Positions 14,831 through 22,392 of a stretch of DNA of 64,000 nt are shown piece by piece. Numbering within the stretch: the first letter of the stretch is position 1; the number at the start of each line of letters is the position of its first letter. Source of the stretch: Paenibacillus ginsengarvi (GTDB lineage: Bacteria; Bacillota; Bacilli; Paenibacillales; NBRC-103111); NCBI RefSeq assembly GCF_003626695.1, contig NZ_RBAH01000023.1:79922-143921 (forward strand). Reading direction: 5' to 3'. The position numbers and the translations under genes are program-made. Under the pieces are notes generated by a model that worked only from the letters and a program-made list of their open reading frames with translations, ran no database searches and was not told the DNA's origin.

Positions 14831-15534
14831 CGATCTGCCACCCGAACGACCGCCCCAGTGACCTCTTGGATCTCGCGGCGGAAGCGCTCGGCATCGCTGT
14901 TACCGTCCGATAGATGGAGCAGCCAAACCTCCCGGAGCGAACGCATGTCATTCGCCTGTAGGAACTGTTTGACGTGCTCCAAACTGAAATGGGAGGTCAG
15001 CAAGCGTCGCTTCTGCGAAGGGTGCAGTTCGCCCGCCTCCACCCGCCTGTTTACGATATCTAGCGCGTAATTACACTCGACCATCAGGTGTGTGATACCG
15101 CCGAACCGGTATCTGCAATAATACGTATCCGTCAAAAATACCAGCTTGTCGCCCGTCGGAATCGTAAGGAGGAACCCCAGCGGCTCCTCCACATCGTGCT
15201 CAACATCGAAGGGCAAAATCGTCCATGTGCCCACGGTAAACTGCCTGCGAGACTCGATTGTCCGCAGCCGGTGACCGGCAAGCCCGATTGCGGCCGCCGT
15301 CCCGGCACTGGTGTAAACCGGGACGCCCACGTGCATGATGTCTTTGGCCGCTTTGCTATGATCGCCGTGTTCGTGGCTGATCAAGCAGCCGGCCAGCTGC
15401 GTTACCTTAAAATCAAGCGCCCGCTGAATTTCTCGGTAAGGTAGGCCCGCCTCGATCAATAGCGTCGTAAATCCGTCCGATACCCGGTAAGCGTTGCCGG
15501 CGCTGCTGCTGGCGATTGGATGGATCTCGATCAT
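14827..15534 (-). CDS. MBL-fold metallohydrolase in the recombination operon
   Basis: A 235-aa metallo-beta-lactamase-fold protein. The metal-binding motif HEHGDH lies at about residue 54, preceded by SSSAGNAYRV, the pattern of YycJ/PhnP-type hydrolases and nucleases. Further metal ligands are likely in FLTDTYY and HLMVECNY. The start overlaps the stop of recT by one base. Some MBL-fold enzymes cut DNA or RNA, and this gene stands where a YqaJ- or Exo-type nuclease usually accompanies recT, so a nuclease role is plausible but unproven. Confidence 0.8.
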   Translation of the reverse strand: MIEIHPIASSSAGNAYRVSDGFTTLLIEAGLPYREIQRALDFKVTQLAGCLISHEHGDHSKAAKDIMHVGVPVYTSAGTAAAIGLAGHRLRTIESRRQFTVGTWTILPFDVEHDVEEPLGFLLTIPTGDKLVFLTDTYYCRYRFGGITHLMVECNYALDIVNRRVEAGELHPSQKRRLLTSHFSLEHVKQFLQANDMRSLREVWLLHLSDGNSDAERFRREIQEVTGAVVRVADR

Positions 15535-16460
15535 TAGAAATTGAGCTCCATCTCGTCAATGCTTGGCTTTTCGGTGTCCTCGCGGGCTTTATCTGGCGCT
15601 TGGTTGCCCTGTTTAGTACCCACCTTTGTTTCTTGTGTTCCCGAGGTATCCTGCGAAACATGCTCCGCCGCCGGTGTTACATCGATCCTTTCACGATTCG
15701 CATTTTCAGCGATTTCCTCTTCCAGCTCAGCCTCAGCGATAACATCATCCTGATGGTGGAAATGCTTCAAAATCAGGCTTCCGTCGTCTGACGTGTTCAT
15801 GTAAGCTTTACAGGTCCGATTAATGACCGTCCGTTTCGCCATTTCCCCAGGAAACTCTTGGTGCGTACTGCCCTCTTTATCTGGGTTTTGCTTCGATTTC
15901 TTCCAACTCGCTTGAATTTCATCCCACGTCATGATTTCGGTGAACATCCGGCCGTCTGCCCATGAAATGGTACAGTATGCACCAATAATGCTTTTGTTAT
16001 TGATGTTGCTGAATTTAGTTTTATGAGTCAGATTTTCCACACGACCATTCCGGATCTCGTAGTCCACATCATCCCCTTCAAAGATCAATCGGGGATCGAT
16101 ATCCTGCGCACCAGTAACTCGCTTGGTAACTGCCATTGTGCCGAAATAGGAGCGCATGAACGTGAGCGTTTTGCCGTAAACGATGAAATAGCCTTGCTTT
16201 TTAACAGGGTTGAGCCCTTGAACGGCCATGTCCAAAAGTGCATTAGCGACGCTATCCTTCGTACAGACTTCCAAGGCTGGCTTTTGATTCCGATCCATGA
16301 CAGTCTGGATGGTCAGCCATGCGCTTTTCAAGGCATTTTCAGGGCTGTAGTTCGCCGGAAAGTGAATCTCGCCGCGTTCCTGGAACGCATGAATCTTACT
16401 GGCCACCAGATCAACGATGCTTTTCTTCGGCGCTGCTGCTACAACTGCATTTTGGGTCAT
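15534..16460 (-). CDS. recT: RecT single-strand annealing recombinase
   Basis: A 308-aa RecT/Beta-type protein that coats ssDNA and anneals complementary strands. Family signatures are QGLNPVKKQGYFIVYG, MRSYFGTMAV, WDEIQASWKKSK and MAKRTVINRTCKAY. The C-terminal 60 residues are acidic and flexible, ending MELNF, which may bind SSB or a partner nuclease. It lies between the SbcC-like ATPase genes and the MBL hydrolase and overlaps both neighbours. Confidence 0.95.
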   Translation of the reverse strand: MTQNAVVAAAPKKSIVDLVASKIHAFQERGEIHFPANYSPENALKSAWLTIQTVMDRNQKPALEVCTKDSVANALLDMAVQGLNPVKKQGYFIVYGKTLTFMRSYFGTMAVTKRVTGAQDIDPRLIFEGDDVDYEIRNGRVENLTHKTKFSNINNKSIIGAYCTISWADGRMFTEIMTWDEIQASWKKSKQNPDKEGSTHQEFPGEMAKRTVINRTCKAYMNTSDDGSLILKHFHHQDDVIAEAELEEEIAENANRERIDVTPAAEHVSQDTSGTQETKVGTKQGNQAPDKAREDTEKPSIDEMELNF

Positions 16461-16717
16461 TCTTCTTCCTCCTTGTCTTCGTAAACAAAGCGAACCTTCT
16501 TGCCGCGGTGTTCTTTCAGAAAAGATTCCAACAGACTGGCGAAATCAGAAGGTCCCAGTAAATCGCGTTCCAAAATCGCATCTTCCGGACATTCACACAG
16601 CGGACCGGCGGACATCCATTCTTGCCCATCGATGAACAGCGTCTCTGTTCGGGCGCCCGCATAACGGTCTTGGCCGGTCACAACCTTGACTTCGACAATG
16701 CCGCTATCCCCGTTCAT
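16457..16717 (-). CDS. Phage protein, 86 aa, unknown function
   Basis: Short acidic protein (begins MNGDSGIVEVKVVTGQD, contains LCECPED, ends EDKEEEE), translationally coupled to the ATPase upstream and recT downstream. Probably two beta strands followed by helices. No family is recognised; its position suggests a role with RecT. Confidence 0.55.
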   Translation of the reverse strand: MNGDSGIVEVKVVTGQDRYAGARTETLFIDGQEWMSAGPLCECPEDAILERDLLGPSDFASLLESFLKEHRGKKVRFVYEDKEEEE

Positions 16718-18825
16718 GCGATCACCTCGTTATCCACGACGAGCAGATCGTCTTCACCTGTACCGGCAGCCTCAACGCGCAATTGCTTATTCTGTTTGGT
16801 CCAGTGCTTCTTTGCCTCTTGAATTCCGCCGTGCATGGCAATGAGGCTTTCCTGTGCTTCTTGTGGCAGGTTGTCAAATGCCGGAGGAACGATCAGACGA
16901 ATGACCTGGGCATCCGTCTCGGCCAGCTGCGTCACAGCTTCGGCGTTATCCACGAAAATCGGAGCCGAAACGCCGTAGTGCTGGCTAAGCGTATTGATAA
17001 TGTCGATCCCGATGTTTATCCGAGCCGCGTTATTAAGGCCCTTGTCGTACGGGACGCCGTTGTATAGCGTCTCGCAGCAATCTTTCAAGCCGCCATTGAT
17101 CTGGTCCTCGAACAGCCGGAACCGAGCGAACCTGAATTTGCTGTCAATCCGTGTTTGAAGCAGATTGACTTTGGTCCGGACAAACTCCTCGGTCAAAAAG
17201 AGTTCATGCTGCAGCTGCTCGTACTCGGCGGAAAGCTTGGATTCCTGCTGCTCCAGCTCCGTTATCCGCCCCTGCTGCTTGCGGACTTGGTTGAACTTGG
17301 CCTTGTCCGCCTCGAGCGTGCTGATCTCTCGCTGAAGCTCCAATATTGCCTGCTCAACCCCTGCTGTCGCCTGTTGGCTGCTGGCGCGCAGATCGGCGAT
17401 CTCGGCCCGAACGCGCTCCGCTTCTTTCTGGAGACGAACGTAGTCCGGATCGATGGCGGGGTCTTGGATGCCGGCGCGCAGCCGCTCCAGTTCAGCGTCG
17501 GCAGCGGTCACCTGCGTTTCCAACGGCAACAGATCGGCCTTGGCTGCTTCGATAAGCATGCGATGACGGTCATTCTCTGCCGCCAACTGTATGGCTTCCG
17601 CTTTCTTCGCCTGTCCGTTACGCTGGATCGCCTCCAATTGCTCCGCTTTAGACCGATTGAACGCGGCGAGAGCCTTGTCGTGGGCCTCTTTACGGCGATC
17701 TTCCGGAAGCAGTTGACCACATGCGGGGCAATTGTCGACTGCATCGTGGGCATGGAAATACTCCATAGCTTTGATCTGCGTAAACTCTTCCCGGAGTCGC
17801 GCCATACTCTTTTCCAGCTCCTCAATGGTCTGGAAGTTGTATCGAATACGGTTATCGCTGTCATCGATCGTACGGCGCAGCCGATCAATGTCCTGATGAA
17901 GTTGAGCGGTTATCCCTCGCTGCTGGGCGACGGCATCCAAAGCAGCCGTTTGCAAGCGGTTCTTGATCGCCAGGACCTCGGCCTCAATCTCCCGCAGCCG
18001 CAGCTCTTTTGCTGCAACCTCGCCGCCGTCCTTGATCCGAGCCAAAGCCGAGTTTTTTTCAGCGATCCGCCCTCGGAGGGCTTCGATATCCTCCTGTAGC
18101 AGTTCTTCGCTCAGCTCTGCGACGTCCGGCATGCCCCGCTGAGCTTCGCTGACGCGGACCGGAATGTCCTTGATCTCCTGATTGATTCGCTTCATTTTCT
18201 CGGCAAGCGAAGCTTTATGCTTGTCGATATCCCGTTCCCGCAGGGCAGTTTCCAGTGGAGCTAACTCCGGTTTGCTATGGATAACCTCCGCGTCCGTCAC
18301 TCCACCGCAGACCTCCAGCAGCAGCTTACGGCGGGCCTTCCAGTCGAAATGCTTCTCGTCGTTGAAATAGCCCGGATTAGTCAGGAGTTTGAAAAGCTCC
18401 TCCGGGATGAGTGCGGCGACTTCAGCGTCATATTCCCGTTTGCCAACCGGAACGTCATCTACGAAATAAGCTGTTTCGTGCCCCTCGAACGTTTCCCGCA
18501 GCGCGCCGCGCTTCTTGGTCCATTTCTCTGAGAAGACCCGTCGGAAGATCCGGCGCCGGCCGTCGACGATCAGCACGCCTTCGACCTCGTGCTCCAACCT
18601 GTGCTTCCGGACCCGGCCGGCTAAGTCAAGTTCTTTAATTTCGAAATTGGCGTTGTTCGCGCTGTCCTTGCCGAACAGCTTCCACGTAAACCCGTCAAAC
18701 AAAGTCGTCTTACAAGTGGCGTTATCGCCATAAATATCGAGGCTTCCGCCGTTCGCTGCAAGGACGAACTCGCGGAGCCCCTTGAAATTGCGGAACGTCA
18801 GGCGCTCCAAAACGATTTTTTTCAT
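16714..18825 (-). CDS. SbcC/Rad50-like ATPase
   Basis: A 703-aa SMC-type protein. It has an N-terminal ABC ATPase half, a long coiled coil (about residues 195-580) broken by a zinc hook CPACGQ near residue 365, and a C-terminal ATPase half with a Walker B-like PIFVDNAEAVT. The N-terminal fold (FRNFKGLREF, then LFDGFTWKLFGKDS) matches phage AAA_23-type proteins. The P-loop reads GDNATCKTT with Cys38 where nearly all P-loops have Gly. The partner is usually a nuclease of the Mre11 type, not found nearby; the MBL hydrolase may fill that place. It overlaps both neighbours by ATGA. Confidence 0.8.
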   Translation of the reverse strand: MKKIVLERLTFRNFKGLREFVLAANGGSLDIYGDNATCKTTLFDGFTWKLFGKDSANNANFEIKELDLAGRVRKHRLEHEVEGVLIVDGRRRIFRRVFSEKWTKKRGALRETFEGHETAYFVDDVPVGKREYDAEVAALIPEELFKLLTNPGYFNDEKHFDWKARRKLLLEVCGGVTDAEVIHSKPELAPLETALRERDIDKHKASLAEKMKRINQEIKDIPVRVSEAQRGMPDVAELSEELLQEDIEALRGRIAEKNSALARIKDGGEVAAKELRLREIEAEVLAIKNRLQTAALDAVAQQRGITAQLHQDIDRLRRTIDDSDNRIRYNFQTIEELEKSMARLREEFTQIKAMEYFHAHDAVDNCPACGQLLPEDRRKEAHDKALAAFNRSKAEQLEAIQRNGQAKKAEAIQLAAENDRHRMLIEAAKADLLPLETQVTAADAELERLRAGIQDPAIDPDYVRLQKEAERVRAEIADLRASSQQATAGVEQAILELQREISTLEADKAKFNQVRKQQGRITELEQQESKLSAEYEQLQHELFLTEEFVRTKVNLLQTRIDSKFRFARFRLFEDQINGGLKDCCETLYNGVPYDKGLNNAARINIGIDIINTLSQHYGVSAPIFVDNAEAVTQLAETDAQVIRLIVPPAFDNLPQEAQESLIAMHGGIQEAKKHWTKQNKQLRVEAAGTGEDDLLVVDNEVIA

Positions 18826-19166
18826 ACGGCCACCCTGAGCAGATCGGCTACCGCGCGATAAGCTTTAAGCTGAACATGAAGTCGTTCCAGCCGGGAAGCG
18901 GCGTTTTTCAAGTTCATCTCGGCATCGGCAAACTCGTCACGCTCGTTTTTAGTGAATGAGCGCACTTGTGCCGCTCGAGTTTCAGCGTTTTTCCCATCAA
19001 TAAAGCCGATTTTATCGAGTAGAAGTGAATCCTCCTTCCATTGCAGCAGTTCCTTTGCTGTCACCAGCCGGGCATGTGCCTGCAGAACGTTATCCTCGGC
19101 CGCCCCGATTTCGGTCGGCAGCGCGATTAATCTTTCGACAAGCTGTGCTTTGGTAAGTGTGGTCAT
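18822..19166 (-). CDS. Small coiled-coil phage protein, 114 aa
   Basis: The ATG at 19166 follows AAGGAGG. The whole protein is predicted helical and charged (begins MTTLTKAQLVERLIALP, middle DEFADAEMNLKNAASRLERL). Such small helical genes often precede the SbcC-like ATPase in phages and may be its partner; that is inference. Its stop overlaps the ATPase start. Confidence 0.55.
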   Translation of the reverse strand: MTTLTKAQLVERLIALPTEIGAAEDNVLQAHARLVTAKELLQWKEDSLLLDKIGFIDGKNAETRAAQVRSFTKNERDEFADAEMNLKNAASRLERLHVQLKAYRAVADLLRVAV

Positions 19167-19519
19167 AGGTGCCTCCTTGTCGCCCCCATGAATCCGTGCT
19201 ATCATGGGGGCATCCATATGTTTTGAAGTGACCCGCTGGCAGGCGGGTTATTTCCGTTTATCAGACCGTAAGCCGGTTACATCGCGGCCGCCTCCCCTAA
19301 TTCGATTGATGCGTCAGCCGCATCGTCCGGAGCCCGAGAGCCATGCGCGCATGCTTGGAGTCGTCAAGGACTCTCTCTCGTCTGGCCCCCGACGACAGGG
19401 CTGATGCCTGTCGTTATGTTCAGCCCGAAGGCCGATTGTCAAAGAGCAGTGCGGTAACCCGCGAGCAGTATCATCACGACACGGCTTTCGTCCGCTCCCG
19501 CTGCGGACTCATCAGGCGG
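19167..19519. other. Intergenic region, no convincing gene
   Basis: About 350 bases. It contains a small hairpin at 19231-19248 (CCCGC/GCGGG) and a GGGAGG site followed by ATG-TAA (19282-19277), a minimal start-stop. A minus-strand frame ending there reads DDAADASIELGEAAAM but has no start codon, so a former gene may have decayed. No tRNA or repeat array is seen. Confidence 0.4.
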
Positions 19520-19774
19520 TTATATGATGCCGGCTGCCTGGGCGATCGCCCTTGCTGCTTCTCGGCTGACGAGCTTACCGTTGAAATAAATCAGGTCTTC
19601 CGTGCTCCCTGTGAAAATGCATGCCGGTTGGTACTTCTTGAGCATGATGCGCTCGCCGTCTACATAGATTTCCAGAGCATCCTTCTCGACGATCCCGAGC
19701 GTCCTCCGCAACTCCATCGGAATAACTACCCGTCCCAGCTCGTCGACCTTACGCACGATTCCAGTGGCCTTCAT
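19520..19774 (-). CDS. AbrB/SpoVT-like transition-state regulator
   Basis: An 84-aa DNA-binding protein: MKATGIVRKVDELGRVVIP followed by ELRRTLGI, DALEIYVDGERIMLKKY is the swapped-hairpin AbrB fold, and the C-terminal half resembles AbrB's dimerising part. The ATG at 19774 overlaps the upstream stop. AbrB proteins bind AT-rich promoter DNA with relaxed specificity. Here, in the early operon, it may tune phage or host stationary-phase genes. Confidence 0.85.
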   Translation of the reverse strand: MKATGIVRKVDELGRVVIPMELRRTLGIVEKDALEIYVDGERIMLKKYQPACIFTGSTEDLIYFNGKLVSREAARAIAQAAGII

Positions 19775-20067
19775 ATCCACATATCCCCCTTGCCCAAAGT
19801 TCGCCATTGCGATATACTGGGCCTAATTAGATTGCCTTGCTTTTCGAGCAGCCGCCCCGCCAGGCGGCTTCTTTCATTTTCCGTTTCTTCGAAAACCAGC
19901 AATTCAGCCTCAAGTTGCATGATCTCGCCATCCAGCCAATCCATTGCCGCAGGCAGTACTGCCGCATTAAACCAACCCGGCCGGTAAGTCATCGCTGCCC
20001 GTATCGACTCCAACTCGCTCAATCTTCGCGCGGCCTCGCACACCTCAGATAATTCTTGCAACATCAT
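19771..20067 (-). CDS. Phage protein, 98 aa, helical, unknown function
   Basis: GGAGG precedes the ATG pair. The product is helical and acidic (begins MMLQELSEVCEAARRLSELE, middle DWLDGEIMQLEAELLVFEE). Coupled to the AbrB-like gene by ATGA. No family is recognised. Confidence 0.5.
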   Translation of the reverse strand: MMLQELSEVCEAARRLSELESIRAAMTYRPGWFNAAVLPAAMDWLDGEIMQLEAELLVFEETENERSRLAGRLLEKQGNLIRPSISQWRTLGKGDMWI

Positions 20068-20080
20068 GGTAACCGCCTCC

Positions 20081-20320
20081 CTATAAAACTAAATGGCCAT
20101 GCTCCGTTAGGATGAAGACTTCCATCAGAAGCCCCAGTTCCTTGCGGGTTTTGTACCGGTACTCCCATTCCCGCCGAACCAACCGTAGCCCCTCGACCGT
20201 GAGCGAGAGCCCGCCGTCGTCGAGAACAAGCAGCCCTTTTTCGATCAAGTCGCGTTTGCGGCGCTGAATTTCGGCTTCGTAATCATATTCCAGCTGCAGC
20301 GCGGCATCCCCCAAGATCAT
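20081..20320 (-). CDS. Phage protein, 79 aa, possible winged helix
   Basis: The ATG at 20320 follows GGAAGG. The pattern EAEIQRRKRDLIEKGLLVLD, then SLTVEGLRLVRREWEYRY resembles a winged-helix segment, but the family is not certain. Its start lies inside the end of the upstream gene. Confidence 0.5.
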   Translation of the reverse strand: MILGDAALQLEYDYEAEIQRRKRDLIEKGLLVLDDGGLSLTVEGLRLVRREWEYRYKTRKELGLLMEVFILTEHGHLVL

Positions 20321-20564
20321 CACCGCCTTCCACGAAAGTTCCGTTCGCTACCGCCTCCACCGCTTTTAGCGCGGATGCGAGCTGGTCCGGATGCCTGTCG
20401 ACTTCCCAAAATTTCTGGACTGCGGTGATTGCCCCCGCTTCACTGATCCGCTTGCAGATCGACACATCCACACCGCAGCCGCTTTGCGCCCAAACGCTGA
20501 CTATGTAGGGCGCTTTACGATCAATGGCTGTTGTGAGATTCAACAACTTTGCTATTCCGTTCAT
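20283..20564 (-). CDS. Phage protein, 93 aa, unknown function
   Basis: The ATG at 20564 follows GGGAGAAGG and overlaps the upstream stop, which decides it over earlier in-frame Met codons. It begins MNGIAKLLNLTTAID and has several cysteines (SGCGVDVSICKR). No family is recognised. Confidence 0.5.
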   Translation of the reverse strand: MNGIAKLLNLTTAIDRKAPYIVSVWAQSGCGVDVSICKRISEAGAITAVQKFWEVDRHPDQLASALKAVEAVANGTFVEGGDDLGGCRAAAGI

Positions 20565-20812
20565 GACCTTCTCCCTTCCATCAGCGCCTCGATCCGGGCG
20601 CAAATTTCGTACTGCCATCCCGTATCGCCAACGTATGATGCTTGGAGCGACAGTTCGTACAAATCTTCCAGCCGCTCCACCAACCGGGCATTCGCCCTCA
20701 TACAATGCTGCAAGTCCTGCTGATCCCGCTCCGGCAGCTGCCCGTAGCCGCCGAGTTTGTTTGCTGAGACGTGTATTTCGTACAATCTTCGATGTATGGG
20801 GTGGATTTTCAT
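20561..20812 (-). CDS. Phage protein, 83 aa, unknown function
   Basis: Start at 20812 behind GAGGGGA. Helical and charged (MKIHPIHRRLYEIHVSANKL, then LVERLEDLYELSLQAS). Its stop overlaps the next start. Confidence 0.5.
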   Translation of the reverse strand: MKIHPIHRRLYEIHVSANKLGGYGQLPERDQQDLQHCMRANARLVERLEDLYELSLQASYVGDTGWQYEICARIEALMEGRRS

Positions 20813-20831
20813 TTGGACCATCCCCTCTGTC

Positions 20832-20954
20832 TTATTGAGCCGCTTTACTAACATTATCCTGACTATCAGCCTTCCTTTGGGCGGCACGTATTTGCAGAGC
20901 AATACTTTCCAATAATTCATAACTTAGTTGACTTGATCTCAGAATTGCCTTCAT
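20832..20954 (-). CDS. Small phage protein, 40 aa
   Basis: A very strong site (AGGAGGGAGG) precedes the ATG at 20954. The helical product begins MKAILRSSQLSYELLESIA. Second gene after cro; no family is recognised. Confidence 0.5.
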   Translation of the reverse strand: MKAILRSSQLSYELLESIALQIRAAQRKADSQDNVSKAAQ

Positions 20955-20972
20955 CACCTCCCTCCTTTCCGA

Positions 20973-20989
20973 CTTACGCATTACGTAAG
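20973..20989. promoter_or_regulatory. Repressor operator O1 at the end of cro
   Basis: The 17-bp palindrome CTTACGCATTACGTAAG covers the cro stop codon. It shares its pattern with the three sites between cro and cI and may let repressor act inside the early operon. Confidence 0.65.
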
Positions 20990-21213
20990 TTCGGACTAAA
21001 AAAAATTTCCCCTGCATGTTCAGGCGGTATTTCCAGTACTGAAACCAGCTTTCGCATCGCTTCGGCAGATGGCTGAATCTCCCCTCGTAGCACCTGTGAT
21101 AGTGTATTCCTGTTGACCCCAGTAAGGGAAGAAAGCTGAATGGTAGTGGAGATTCCTTTTTCGACCATCATCTTCTTGAGCGCCTTAGTATCTGTTCTGT
21201 AAATGATCTGCAT
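20974..21213 (-). CDS. Cro/C1-type helix-turn-helix regulator
   Basis: A 79-aa single-domain repressor: ALKKMMVEKGISTTIQLSSL, then GVNRNTLSQVLRGEIQPSAE is a typical Xre/Cro helix-turn-helix. AGGAGGGG precedes the ATG. It is the first gene of the leftward early operon and divergent from the CI-like gene, with a promoter at 21251-21280 flanked by operators. It most likely acts as Cro, promoting lytic growth by binding the same sites as CI. Confidence 0.85.
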   Translation of the reverse strand: MQIIYRTDTKALKKMMVEKGISTTIQLSSLTGVNRNTLSQVLRGEIQPSAEAMRKLVSVLEIPPEHAGEIFFSPNLRNA

Positions 21214-21230
21214 CGTTTCCCCTCCTTCAA

Positions 21231-21247
21231 CTTACGTATTGCGTAAG
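21231..21247. promoter_or_regulatory. Repressor operator O2
   Basis: Perfect 17-bp palindrome CTTACGTATTGCGTAAG (arms CTTACG/CGTAAG), placed at the start of the cro transcript. Confidence 0.75.
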
Positions 21248-21250
21248 TCG

Positions 21251-21280
21251 ATATTAGCATCACGAATGCCAGTTCGTCAA
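21251..21280 (-). promoter_or_regulatory. Leftward early promoter (cro)
   Basis: On the minus strand TTGACG (21280-21275) and TAATAT (21256-21251) are separated by 18 bases. Operators O3 and O2 flank or overlap it. Confidence 0.7.
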
Positions 21281-21295
21281 TACACATTGCGTAAG
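21279..21295. promoter_or_regulatory. Repressor operator O3
   Basis: Variant of the 17-bp site with an intact right half ATTGCGTAAG and a degenerate left half; 48 bases from O2, and touching the -35 of the cro promoter. Confidence 0.6.
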
Positions 21296-21320
21296 TTTTT
21301 TTATTGGATGCACAAATTTT

Positions 21321-21337
21321 ATTGCATATTGCGTAAG
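21321..21337. promoter_or_regulatory. Repressor operator O4
   Basis: Variant of the 17-bp site with the right half ATTGCGTAAG, 42 bases from O3, covering the -35 of the cI promoter. Filling this site should block cI transcription. Confidence 0.6.
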
Positions 21338-21350
21338 TCGGTGTTATTAT
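21322..21350 (+). promoter_or_regulatory. Rightward promoter for the repressor gene
   Basis: TTGCAT (21322-21327), a 17-base spacer, TATTAT (21345-21350), about 20 bases before the cI ribosome binding site. The -35 lies within operator O4. Confidence 0.65.
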
Positions 21351-21375
21351 AGCCTCATAGAAAGGTGGTTAAATA

Positions 21376-21822
21376 ATGTCAACATTAAACGATCGAATTA
21401 AACAACGGAGAATGGCAATGAATTTAACCTTATTAGACGTCGCTACGCATCTTGGAGTCAAAGAAGCAACGGCTCAACGATATGAAAGCGGTGATATAAA
21501 AAATATAAAGCATGAAACGATAGTAAGTTTATCAGAACTATTCAAATGCTCACCAGCATACCTTATGGGCTGGACAGATGATGTGGAAGCTCCTTCAACT
21601 AAACCACAAGTTCAAACAGTTCTCTCGGATGATATTTTGAAATTGATTAAGAAGTTCAACGCTCTCGATGAAAAGGGGAAGCATACTGTAAAAACCGTTT
21701 TGGAAATGGAATATTTCCGAGTATCTAAACCAAATCCACCGCTTGAGGTCATTGCAGCTCATAATGATGATCATTCGAAAGAGCAGCTTGAACTTATGAA
21801 ACAAGATTTGGAGGACCTCTAA
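21376..21822 (+). CDS. CI-like phage repressor
   Basis: A 148-aa protein with an N-terminal Xre helix-turn-helix (LNDRIKQRRMAMNLTLLDVA, then VKEATAQRYESGDI) and a helical C-terminal half that should mediate dimerisation. It lacks a LexA-type self-cleaving peptidase domain, so induction probably depends on the ImmA-like protein encoded next to it, as in ICEBs1. It is AT-rich compared with the early operon. It maintains lysogeny by binding the 17-bp operators upstream. Confidence 0.85.
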   Translation: MSTLNDRIKQRRMAMNLTLLDVATHLGVKEATAQRYESGDIKNIKHETIVSLSELFKCSPAYLMGWTDDVEAPSTKPQVQTVLSDDILKLIKKFNALDEKGKHTVKTVLEMEYFRVSKPNPPLEVIAAHNDDHSKEQLELMKQDLEDL

Positions 21823-21838
21823 GACGGGAGATGGCGCG

Positions 21839-22303
21839 ATGGCACCTTACGATTTATTGATTGAACAAGCGTTAGGTTACGGACTGGTTGTTAAAGAAAA
21901 GACTTTCTTGTCCAACGCAAAAGGACTGATAAAAGGGAGTAAAATTGGTATCAGTAAAGAAATGAGCACAGTCGAGAAAGCATGTACTCTTGCTGAAGAA
22001 ATAGCCCATTATCTTCTTTCTGTTGGGAATATCCTAGATCAGACAGACATACGAAACAGAAAACAGGAGCTAATTGCGAGACAATGGGCCTACCAGTGTA
22101 TGATTCCACTGGATCGAATTGTACAAGCTTATAAAAAACGAATTACAGGAAGATATGATTTAGCTGAATTTTTAGGAGTAACGGAAGAGTTTTTGCAAAA
22201 TGCTATCGATCGGTACACTAGCAAGTATGGTATTTATGTAAATGTGGACGAGCAGTATACGATTCGATTCGACCCGCTTGGCGTAGTAGAAATGTTTCCA
22301 TAA
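21839..22303 (+). CDS. ImmA/IrrE-family anti-repressor protease
   Basis: A 154-aa protein of the ImmA/IrrE family (PF06114), 16 bases after the repressor gene. In related elements this protease cleaves the repressor to trigger induction. The motif that is usually HExxH reads EEIAH (in LAEEIAHYLL), so the first zinc ligand is Glu; this variant occurs in a phage subgroup. The C-terminal part (YDLAEFLGVTEEFLQNAIDRY) fits the family. The gene order repressor-protease-recombinase is standard for Firmicute temperate phages. Confidence 0.8.
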   Translation: MAPYDLLIEQALGYGLVVKEKTFLSNAKGLIKGSKIGISKEMSTVEKACTLAEEIAHYLLSVGNILDQTDIRNRKQELIARQWAYQCMIPLDRIVQAYKKRITGRYDLAEFLGVTEEFLQNAIDRYTSKYGIYVNVDEQYTIRFDPLGVVEMFP

Positions 22304-22392
22304 AATCCATGAAATCTTGCGCTTCCCAGCCGCAAGGCTGTTTATCATACCCTAAAATGCGAACATATATTCTTGTTGAGGTGATGATCAGA

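Noticed and set aside
19277..19282. Start-stop (ATG-TAA) after a good ribosome binding site
   Set aside because: Minimal start-stops can regulate, but here it coincides with the end of a frame that looks like a decayed gene and no downstream gene would benefit; kept only as a remark in the intergenic entry.
21839..22303. Loss of the first zinc His in the ImmA-like protein as inactivation
   Set aside because: The EExxH form is, as far as I recall, shared by a group of phage ImmA-like proteins, so it is probably a family variant rather than decay.
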